From Phycisphaerae bacterium (GTDB taxonomy: Bacteria; Planctomycetota; Phycisphaerae; UBA1845): 5,060 bases of DNA. The first letter of the stretch is position 1. Each line of letters starts with the position of its first letter. The notes below the pieces were generated by a model, which was not told where the DNA came from, searched no databases, and saw only the letters and a list, made by a program, of their open reading frames with translations. Below are positions 1 through 5,060 of this stretch, piece by piece. Location of the stretch: assembly GCA_028277545.1 (NCBI GenBank), contig JANQGB010000003.1, positions 1 through 5,060 on the forward strand, written 5' to 3'. The translations under genes and the position numbers were made by a program.

Positions 1-72
1 ATGGCAGTCTTCAGACACACCATGCGGGCTTGTGAGCGAGCGTGTTGTGTCGGTCAGAACCGTCGGAGTTCG

Positions 73-117
73 CTCGTGGCTAAAGCCGGGCCACGAGAAG
101 CCCGCTGGAAGCGGGCT
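73..117. repeat. Two adjacent perfect GC hairpins
   Basis: CTCGTGGC (73-80) and its exact reverse complement GCCACGAG (90-97) form an 8-bp stem around a 9-nt loop. One base later AGCCCGC (99-105) and GCGGGCT (111-117) form a perfect 7-bp stem around TGGAA. Back-to-back perfect stems in a non-coding stretch resemble REP/BIME-type intergenic palindromes. The second hairpin is followed by a segment (103-140) that resembles the tail of the downstream 84-bp unit, so these hairpins probably belong to the same repeat family. No function can be read from sequence alone. Confidence 0.6.
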
Positions 118-140
118 CGCGCCGGTAGTCTGCGGCGAGA

Positions 141-335
141 ACCCGGCCTGAAGGCCGGGCCTAGCGCTGGCCAATACGAGTGTCTCGCTGGAAGCTGGCT
201 GGGCGCTGGTAGTTGGCGGCAAGGACCCGGCTTGAAGTCCGGGCCTAGCGCTGGCCAATACGAGTGTCTCGCTGGAAGCCGGCTCGGCGCCGACTACCGG
301 TGCCGAAGACTCGGCCTGAATGCCGGGCCAAGCGC
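141..335. repeat. 84-bp tandem repeat with embedded hairpin (2.3 copies)
   Basis: Unit 1 covers 141-224, unit 2 covers 225-308 and a partial third unit covers about 309-335. A 41-nt core is identical in the two full units (155-195 and 239-279). Each unit begins with a palindromic element. In unit 1, CCCGGCC (142-148) pairs perfectly with GGCCGGG (153-159) around TGAA; the copies at 226-243 and 310-327 keep the TGAA loop but have stem mismatches. A degenerate earlier copy of the unit's tail lies at about 103-140, with a one-base length change. The period of 84 is a multiple of three, so the plus frame stays open through the repeat, but I regard this as coincidental. It may be a family of dispersed intergenic elements. 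Confidence 0.8.
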
Positions 336-520
336 GCATACGAAGGGAGCCGGGTTGGCGACAGGCGCGACGCTGAAGGTTGGTCCCATGCGTGAGGCGG
401 GCCAGGGCATCCCGGGCGGACTTGCATTCGACTGGCAAGGACGCGGGGGCTACATGCGGGTTGAATCTAGTGTGTTGTGAAATGATGGCTATTATGCCGC
501 CGCTGTTGAGCTGATACGCG

Positions 521-736
521 ATGGTTAGCGACCATATGTCTCGCCGCGAGTTTCTTCAGATTGGGGCACTCCTTCTGGCCGCAGGGGCGCCGTTGCTGTC
601 GAGCCCGTCAAGGCGTCCTGGCCCTTCAATCGGCAACGCTGAGCAGCAGGGGGCTGTCTCGCGCGTTACCCCCGGTGGAACGCAAGAGCTTCTACTGACA
701 AACCAGCGAAACGCCTGGCAGACCATGGGCGGCTGA
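521..736 (+). pseudogene. Tat-signal N-terminal fragment, probable gene remnant
   Basis: This ORF of 71 residues carries a strong twin-arginine signal: SRREFLQIG, then a hydrophobic stretch (ALLLAAGAPLL), then a polar linker. The ATG at 536 (MSRREFLQ) is a more natural start than the ATG at 521, since Tat signals in planctomycetes usually begin one or two residues before the RR. No good Shine-Dalgarno sequence precedes either. In planctomycetes such signals lead DUF1501 proteins, sulfatases, oxidoreductases and phosphatases, which are hundreds of residues long. Here only about 40 residues follow before the TGA at 734-736, and I recognise no domain in them. Another plus frame stays open from about 729 into the hairpin near 800, so a frameshift is possible, but that extension also looks like nothing I know. 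It is convergent with the large gene at 900-3545. It could instead be a genuine short exported protein or chance. Confidence 0.4.
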
Positions 737-793
737 GATCTTCGCGGAGTTCCTGTGCGGGCACTGGCTAAACCGATCAGAATACGTACGAAC

Positions 794-839
794 ACCGCCG
801 TCGCCGCGCCGGCGTTACCCGTTGCCAAGCCACGGCGGT
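794..839 (-). terminator. Hairpin downstream of the 881-aa gene, possible terminator
   Basis: ACCGCCGTCGC (794-804) and GCCACGGCGGT (829-839) pair over 11 positions with one mismatch around a 24-nt loop. Partly matching outer arms (AATACG at 781-786, CGTATT at 843-848) may extend the stem. The hairpin lies about 60 nt past the stop codon of the minus-strand gene and between two convergent reading frames, so it could end transcription from either side. No T-rich tract follows on the minus strand, so it is not a classical intrinsic terminator; mRNA 3'-end protection or a dispersed palindromic repeat are alternatives. A closely related hairpin sits at 3816-3863 behind the paralogous gene. Confidence 0.45.
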
Positions 840-899
840 ATCCGTATTGGAGTTTCCCTCGCCCAGAGCCGAGAGATTCAGGAAGAAGGAAGATGAGCG

Positions 900-3545
900 C
901 TAGTACTGGCCGGTGAACGCTGCCTGGAACAGAGCGAAGTCAGCCAGATCCACGGTTCCGCTGCTGTTCACATCGAAGCACTCGCAACCCGCGTCGAGAC
1001 CGGCGCCGGGGCCGGTGAGGCAGCTCTCGAGATCTCCGTAGTCAGCCAGATCGACGTCGCCGTCCAGATCACAGTCGCCCTGGGGCTGAGCTCCGACCGA
1101 CAGGGTCAGACTGGATATTTCGTATTCGATCTCCCACCAGAGACCAGCCGCCAGCGTCGGCAGGGTGAGCGTGTCGAACTGACCGGTATGGCTAGCGTAA
1201 GTCATTACCGTGAAACTGTCGCCCAGGCCAGGCTCGAAACCGTCGATCAGTTCGACCAGCAGTTCCCCGCCGAGTCCGGCCGTTCCGCTGTGGCCGATCT
1301 GATCATGCTCGGTTCCGGCGATCAGGCCTCCGATCTCTATTGCCAATACGCCGGCGTAGTCGACGTTCCCGCGACTCACGGCGGCCGGTCCGACGTAACC
1401 GGGGGCATCGGTGCCGTAGATGATCACGTTGTCCAGCGTGCCGAAACCCTTGACGTATCCGGTCAGCTCGATCTGTTCGCCGGCGGAGTTTCCGGCGATT
1501 GAGCCGTCGTTCAGCAGCGAGTTCGCCGGATCATCGGGTGTATCGATGACGCCAAAACCAGAGGCGTGCAGGACGGACGTGATACCGAATCCACCGGGGG
1601 CGATCAGCGTGCCGCCTTCGATACTGGTGGAGCCGTAGACGAAGACGGCACCTTGCTTGTTGAGCGTCACCTGGTGAGGGCCGACATCGAGCAGGCCGCC
1701 GATCTGCACTCCGCTGGTACTACTGATTTCGCCGAGCACAAGATCCCCAGTGGCGGTGACTGAGCCGGTGGTCAGGAACTTGCCGTTGACCGTGCCGAAG
1801 TCGCTGAAGTCAGCACCGAGCAGATTGAGGAGGTCGGCGTTGATTGTTCCGCCGCCCAGAGTTAAGCCGGAAATGTCGGCCACGGTGATCTCTTCTTCCG
1901 CCGTCACTGTGGTGCCAGGCTCGAGAACCAGCGAGTTGACATGACCGCTCCCGTAGTCGCTGGCGCCGACTAGAAGCGATCCCGGCATGGACCAACTCGT
2001 GCCGGAATCGTACAGGGCGACGGAGGTCGATGCGTCGCCGATGATGACCCCGCTCAATGCCCCGCTGTTCAAAATGTCAATTGCGCCGCCGGCAGCGTCA
2101 AGTATGCCAGAATCGAGCACCGAAACATTGCCGGTAATGCCGAGATCGGTCGTGTTGATCCTGGCGCCTTCGATTTCCACGCTGAAATCATCCCAGACTT
2201 TCATCGCCCCGGCGACGTGGAGTACTGCGCCGGTATCAACGCCGAGGACGCCAGCACCTTGCGGACCGAACGCGTCGCCTCCTGCAAAGAGAGCCCCGCC
2301 ACACGTCCACTGAGTACCGTAACCGGAAAGCGTGACCTGGGCTGTCGCAGCCGCGCCGGCCGCAAGATAGGCGGTGTTGCTTGACAGAGTACCGCCACCG
2401 ATGTCGAGCGTGCCCTCGCAGTTCAGGATCGTGCAGGCGGCGGTTCCATCGCTAGCCTCAAACTCTGCGCCCGGGAAGACGGTCAGCGTTGCACTGTCGA
2501 ATGTACCCCCTTTGACCCTGACTAAGCCGCCGTCCCGAATGTCAACGTCGTTCAACTGCGCAGAGCCGTCCCACAAGGTGATGGAGCCGAGGTCCCAGAC
2601 AGTCGTGTCTTGTCCCACCTCGAAATGTCCGTCGTAGATGTCTACGATCGCGCCGCCGCCCGCACCGGCGTCGTTTCCGCCGACATAGAGGTCGCCCTGC
2701 GTATGCCAGTTAGCCGAGTAGATGGAGCTGGGCATCAGATACACGTTAGCTGTGGAACCGGGCTCTGACGCCATGTAACAGTCGCCGTTGTTGGCGACCT
2801 CGCCAAACACGTGAATCTCGCCGCTACCGCTGTTGCCGACAGTCAGGACGCCGTTGCTGGTCCAGGTCCCCTTGATTTCAGCCGTACCGACTGCCTCGAC
2901 GCCAAAACCCAGCGTCGCGGAACTGTTGATCAACTCGGCGGTGTCGCGGATGTTCAGCTCTCCGGTGCCGGCGGATCCGACCAAGGTCGGGTAGGCGCTG
3001 GTCCACGTGACCGGCCCCGTGTTGCTACGTCCAAACTTAAGACGTCCTTCGCTGCCAGCGGTTTGACCGATGATCAGCATTCCGTCCGCGTTGACGGTTC
3101 CGGGCGGTGCGCAGTGAGAATCCCACCCTCCGCTCAGGCTGAGAGTCGCTGGCACGCCAGGAGTGACGCCGATTATCGCGGCGGTTCTAAGGAATGTCCC
3201 CGAGCCGAGCAGCTCATACGTTACCGGATCGTCGCACGGCTCCACCGTTTGCACGGCCATGAAGAACTCGACGTTGCCGGTGTTCACTTTCAGCAACTTG
3301 TTCGTGATGACGGGTTGCGCGAGATACAGGTCAAAGTAGTCATCCTGATCGAAAACGGCGATATTTGCACTCGCCGGCGGCCCGCCGCTGGGCGTCCAGT
3401 TTTCCGGCTCGCTGAACCAGGCTTCACCTTCATATTGGGTCGGACCGCAATAGTGGTATTCGGTGGCGTGAACGGAGAGCAAGCATGTTCCCGGCGTCAT
3501 AGCTACGCCGACCAGACCGAGCAGTGCTATCATGTTCCTTCTCAT
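900..3545 (-). CDS. Secreted beta-repeat protein with C-terminal dockerin-like domain
   Basis: The product is a complete 881-residue protein, probably exported. A signal peptide is visible at residues 1-27 (MRRN, hydrophobic LLGLVGVAM core, cleavage near VHA). Residues about 30-100 contain the W...ENW...P...A.F pattern seen at the start of many planctomycete repeat proteins. Residues about 130-600 are Gly/Thr/Ser-rich beta structure. They include six degenerate repeats anchored at W141, W181, W228, W280, W413 and W518, each followed by G-x-L-x-V-G and a G-x-G turn, like the T5SS/PEP-CTERM-associated repeat family. Residues 600-815 form a conserved module shared with the neighbour gene, including a DYAG...EIGG...GTEHDQI and GDSFTVMTY region. 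Residues 823-881 are dockerin-like, with two calcium loops: D824/D826/D828/D830/D832/D835 and D858/N860/S862/T864/D866/D869. They are separated by a Cys-bearing linker (C842, C854, C856). The start is supported by AGGAAGAG 8 nt upstream. No catalytic domain is seen; a surface structural or adhesive role is inference. Confidence 0.93.
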   Translation of the reverse strand: MRRNMIALLGLVGVAMTPGTCLLSVHATEYHYCGPTQYEGEAWFSEPENWTPSGGPPASANIAVFDQDDYFDLYLAQPVITNKLLKVNTGNVEFFMAVQTVEPCDDPVTYELLGSGTFLRTAAIIGVTPGVPATLSLSGGWDSHCAPPGTVNADGMLIIGQTAGSEGRLKFGRSNTGPVTWTSAYPTLVGSAGTGELNIRDTAELINSSATLGFGVEAVGTAEIKGTWTSNGVLTVGNSGSGEIHVFGEVANNGDCYMASEPGSTANVYLMPSSIYSANWHTQGDLYVGGNDAGAGGGAIVDIYDGHFEVGQDTTVWDLGSITLWDGSAQLNDVDIRDGGLVRVKGGTFDSATLTVFPGAEFEASDGTAACTILNCEGTLDIGGGTLSSNTAYLAAGAAATAQVTLSGYGTQWTCGGALFAGGDAFGPQGAGVLGVDTGAVLHVAGAMKVWDDFSVEIEGARINTTDLGITGNVSVLDSGILDAAGGAIDILNSGALSGVIIGDASTSVALYDSGTSWSMPGSLLVGASDYGSGHVNSLVLEPGTTVTAEEEITVADISGLTLGGGTINADLLNLLGADFSDFGTVNGKFLTTGSVTATGDLVLGEISSTSGVQIGGLLDVGPHQVTLNKQGAVFVYGSTSIEGGTLIAPGGFGITSVLHASGFGVIDTPDDPANSLLNDGSIAGNSAGEQIELTGYVKGFGTLDNVIIYGTDAPGYVGPAAVSRGNVDYAGVLAIEIGGLIAGTEHDQIGHSGTAGLGGELLVELIDGFEPGLGDSFTVMTYASHTGQFDTLTLPTLAAGLWWEIEYEISSLTLSVGAQPQGDCDLDGDVDLADYGDLESCLTGPGAGLDAGCECFDVNSSGTVDLADFALFQAAFTGQY

Positions 3546-3553
3546 GGTCGTTT

Positions 3554-3561
3554 CTCTTCCT
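3554..3561 (-). promoter_or_regulatory. Ribosome binding site of the 881-aa gene
   Basis: On the minus strand AGGAAGAG lies 8 nt before the ATG at 3543-3545. It sits in a longer purine tract (3549-3574 on the minus strand) that also contains GGAAGAAGGAA. This placement favours the first ATG (MRRNMIALL) over the internal ATG four codons later, and the first choice also gives the positively charged start expected of a signal peptide. No convincing -35/-10 pair is visible further upstream, so the promoter is not assigned. Confidence 0.6.
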
Positions 3562-3815
3562 AATTCCTTCTTCCTTAACTTGCGTGATCAGACTCAAACT
3601 CGAAGCGTCTTTTCCAATCTCGCCCCGCAAACCGACTCGGGTCAGCTCTGCGATCGCAACCTGGCTGGCTACACTCAGCGCTCTGCGCAGGACCACGTCG
3701 CCGAGCTCACAAGGGTGTTCGAGCGGGATGCCCGAATCAGCCTTGGGAAATGAGGTTTTTCTGGTGAGGTCATTGGCTCTGGCGTGCGACAGGTGCTTGT
3801 CTGGGATGATGCGAA

Positions 3816-3863
3816 TGCCGCCGTGGCCCGGCGAGCGTTTCGCGCTGCCAAGCCACGGCGGCA
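3816..3863 (-). terminator. Long hairpin downstream of the partial paralogue, possible terminator
   Basis: TGCCGCCGTGGC (3816-3827) and GCCACGGCGGCA (3852-3863) are a perfect 12-bp inverted repeat around a 24-nt loop. The loop itself can pair further: GGC-AGCG against CGC-GCTGCC with a bulge. It lies about 62 nt past the stop of the minus-strand gene at 3926. The minus-strand sequence after the stem starts with only two T residues, so a standard intrinsic terminator is not shown. The core GCCAAGCCACGGCGG is shared with the hairpin at 794-839, which has the same loop length and the same distance from its gene. Terminator, 3'-end stabiliser and dispersed palindromic element are all possible. 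Confidence 0.5.
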
Positions 3864-3925
3864 CCCGTCTGGACGTCTCCGCCGCCTGCACCCAGGCGAC
3901 GAAGAGAGAAGGAAGAGAAACGCTG

Positions 3926-5060
3926 CTACTGGGCGGTGAACGCCGCCTGGAACAGGGCGAAATCGGCCAGGTCCACGGTTCCACTGCTGTCTACATCGAA
4001 GCACTCGCAGCCCGAATCGAGTCCGACGCCGGGGCCGGTCAGGCAGCCTTCGAGGTGAGTGTAATCCGCCAGATCGACGTCGCCGTCCAGGTCACAGTCG
4101 CCCGAGGACTGCTCCTGGACAGACATCGTCAGGCTGGATGTCCCGTAGTCTATGTGCCAGAGGAGACCGGCCGGCAAGGCTGGCAGGGAGAGCGTGTCGA
4201 ACTGGCCGGTATGGCTGCCGTAAGTGAGGATCGTGAAGCTGTCACCCAGTACGGGCTCGAAGCCGTCGACGAGCTCGACCGTCAGGTCCCCTCCGAGGCC
4301 GGCGGTTGCGCTGTGATTGATCTGATCGTGCTCGGTACCGGCATACAAGCCTCTGATCTCAACGACCAGTCGGCCTGCGTAGTCAACGCTCCCACGGTCT
4401 ACGGCGGCGGGTCCGACGTTGCCAGGTGCGTCGGTGCCGGTGATGGTCACGTTGTCCAGCATGCCGAGCCCCTTGAGGTAGCCGGTCACCTCGATCCGCT
4501 CACTGGCGGAATTGCCGAGGATCGCTCCGTCGTTCAACAGCGCCATCGTCGGATCATCGGGTGTGTTGATGACTCCGAAGCCCTGGACATTGTCCGAACC
4601 CTCCAGCACCAGTCCGTTGGACGCGGCCAGCGTGCCGGGGGCCGCCGCGCTCCCCAGCCAGGTGATCGCGCCCAGGTCCGCCTCGTTGGAGTCCTCGATG
4701 GTGACGGTGTTGGCATTCAGTACCAAGTCGCCGTCGGTTAGGAAGCCTACCGGTGAAGCAGAGTCGCCGATGGAGAGATCGCCGTCAGCCTGGATCGTGG
4801 ACCCAATCTGGGCTGCTATACGGGCGTGAACGCTGCCATTTCCAGAAATGCTGTTGCCGGTGGGCAGGGCGATGCCGTTGGGTACAACCAACGTGCCGCC
4901 GGCGATGGTCGTGGGGCCTCCAACAGAGAGCGTCCCCTGTTTATTGAGCGTCACATGATGCTGGCCGACGTTCAGTTCGCCGCCGATCTGCACTGCAGTG
5001 TAACTGTCGATATCGCCGACGGTGAGGGTCCCCGTGGCGGTAACCGAGCCTGACGTGAGG
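3926..5060 (-). CDS. Partial paralogue of the dockerin-tailed beta-repeat protein (5' end outside window)
   Basis: Only the C-terminal part is present, about 378 residues. The frame stays open to the right edge at 5060, and the residues upstream of the GTG at 4991-4993 (LTSGSVTATGTLTVG...) align with residues 591 onward of the 881-residue neighbour, so the GTG is internal and not the start. The last 213 or so residues are about 76% identical to the neighbour by hand count; the stretch near the edge is about 63% identical. The tail (3929-4102) is the same dockerin-like domain, with loops D-x-D-x-D-G-D-V-D-x-x-D and D-x-D-x-S-G-T-V-D-x-x-D and the same Cys-rich linker. An extra 87-codon module (about 4619-4879) containing SISGNGSV, GDLSIGD and TVTIEDSNEADLG is absent from the neighbour. 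Presumably it is an exported surface or extracellular protein like its paralogue. The signal peptide and N-terminal repeats cannot be seen here. Confidence 0.92.
   Translation of the reverse strand, partial: LTSGSVTATGTLTVGDIDSYTAVQIGGELNVGQHHVTLNKQGTLSVGGPTTIAGGTLVVPNGIALPTGNSISGNGSVHARIAAQIGSTIQADGDLSIGDSASPVGFLTDGDLVLNANTVTIEDSNEADLGAITWLGSAAAPGTLAASNGLVLEGSDNVQGFGVINTPDDPTMALLNDGAILGNSASERIEVTGYLKGLGMLDNVTITGTDAPGNVGPAAVDRGSVDYAGRLVVEIRGLYAGTEHDQINHSATAGLGGDLTVELVDGFEPVLGDSFTILTYGSHTGQFDTLSLPALPAGLLWHIDYGTSSLTMSVQEQSSGDCDLDGDVDLADYTHLEGCLTGPGVGLDSGCECFDVDSSGTVDLADFALFQAAFTAQ
4614..4881. repeat. 7-bp direct repeats flanking an in-frame 87-codon module
   Basis: CCGTTGG occurs at 4614-4620 and 4875-4881, exactly 261 bp (87 codons) apart, in the same codon phase (the Asn-Gly of PNG and SNG on the minus strand). 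The segment between them is the part of this gene that has no counterpart in the paralogue at 900-3545. There the flanking sequences join directly near position 1595, as codons ccc-ggt-gga. The arrangement is what slippage or short-homology recombination would leave, although a 7-bp repeat can also occur by chance. Confidence 0.55.

Larger units (their letters stand above)
1..520. other. Non-coding, repeat-rich region at left edge
   Basis: I see no convincing gene in this stretch. A plus-strand frame is open from 1 to 480, but its translation is dominated by Gly, Arg, Ala and Ser and by a 28-residue repeat that simply mirrors the underlying 84-bp DNA repeat. It shows no signal peptide and no known domain. 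A related but degenerate repeat copy ending at 140 differs in length by one base, which would break a reading frame; this argues that DNA or RNA structure, not protein, is what is conserved. The region holds two adjacent GC hairpins (73-97, 99-117) and the tandem repeat (141 to about 335). Positions 336-520 hold nothing I can name. No ribosome binding site stands out ahead of the ORF at 521. Confidence 0.6.
3546..3925. other. Intergenic region between the paralogues
   Basis: These 380 bases separate the stop of the upstream minus-strand gene from the start of the 881-residue gene. Short or shadow frames cross it on both strands, but none has a good ribosome binding site, signal or recognisable domain, and the longer ones run antisense or out of frame into the two real genes. 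It holds the hairpin at 3816-3863, the ribosome binding site at 3554-3561 and a small palindrome, TGCGATCGCA (3649-3658). The gap and the hairpin suggest the two genes have separate transcription units, so a promoter for the downstream gene probably lies at about 3580-3800. I see no clear consensus there. Confidence 0.6.

Noticed and set aside
73..335. CRISPR array
   Set aside because: The repeated unit is 84 bp with near-identical content across most of its length, with no short constant repeat separated by unique spacers and no cas genes in the window.
1..480. Open plus-strand frame of 159 codons
   Set aside because: Its composition is skewed, its repeat follows DNA hairpins, a related degenerate copy has a frame-breaking length change, and no domain or ribosome binding site is visible. 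The ATG at position 1 is also at the window edge.
461..495. Possible sigma-70 promoter (TTGAAT at 461-466, TATTAT at 490-495) before the Tat-signal ORF
   Set aside because: The spacer is 23 nt, well outside the usual 16-18 nt, and planctomycete promoter consensus is uncertain.
900..3545. Autotransporter (type V) or PEP-CTERM sorted protein
   Set aside because: The repeats resemble those families, but the C-terminus is a dockerin-like domain; there is no beta-barrel translocator and no PEP motif with transmembrane helix and basic tail.
2811..3563. Plus-strand open frame of 250 codons
   Set aside because: It is antisense to the N-terminal part of the 881-residue protein, which has a signal peptide, ribosome binding site and repeats. 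The antisense product shows no recognisable feature.
3649..3658. TGCGATCGCA palindrome as an operator
   Set aside because: A single 10-bp palindrome in GC-rich intergenic DNA, with no second copy or nearby regulator gene, is not enough to call an operator.
3430..3984. Minus-strand open frame of 184 codons across the intergenic region
   Set aside because: It overlaps both real genes out of frame, passes through the 3816-3863 hairpin and has no ribosome binding site or domain.
3524..4741. Long plus-strand open frame of 405 codons
   Set aside because: It lies mostly antisense to the clearly real partial paralogue (dockerin tail, 76% identity to its neighbour). GC-rich DNA commonly leaves such antisense frames open; an equivalent antisense frame opposite the other paralogue is broken up.

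Overview
This GC-rich window most likely comes from a member of the Planctomycetota, probably a Phycisphaerae-like lineage. Three things suggest this. There are two large secreted proteins built of glycine-rich beta repeats, each ending in a dockerin-like calcium-binding tail of the kind common in that phylum (LADFALFQAAF-type ending). There is an isolated N-terminus with a twin-arginine export signal. The intergenic space is rich in GC hairpins. The assignment rests on recognition by eye, not on a search.

Layout: positions 1-520 contain no convincing gene. They hold two GC hairpins (73-97, 99-117) and an 84-bp tandem repeat (141 to about 335) that itself carries a hairpin. Positions 521-736 (+) encode a 71-residue ORF with a clear Tat signal but no recognisable mature domain, so it is probably a gene remnant. 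Positions 900-3545 (-) encode a complete 881-residue secreted beta-repeat protein with a C-terminal dockerin-like domain. Positions 3546-3925 are intergenic and contain a ribosome binding site and a strong hairpin. Positions 3926-5060 (-) hold the 3' part of a second gene of the same family, which runs off the right edge.

The two large genes are tandem paralogues on the minus strand, with the partial one upstream. Over their last 213 or so residues they are about 76% identical by hand count. Each is followed, about 60 nt after its stop, by a related hairpin with a 24-nt loop, so the duplication includes 3' flanking DNA. The main difference in the shared region is an in-frame 87-codon module present only in the upstream copy and flanked there by a 7-bp direct repeat.

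Both proteins are probably exported surface or extracellular structural/adhesive proteins; no enzyme domain is visible. Nothing here amounts to a defence system, CRISPR array, intact mobile element or RNA gene. The points most worth following are the recent duplication with module loss or gain, the paired 3' hairpins and the hairpin-bearing tandem repeat.
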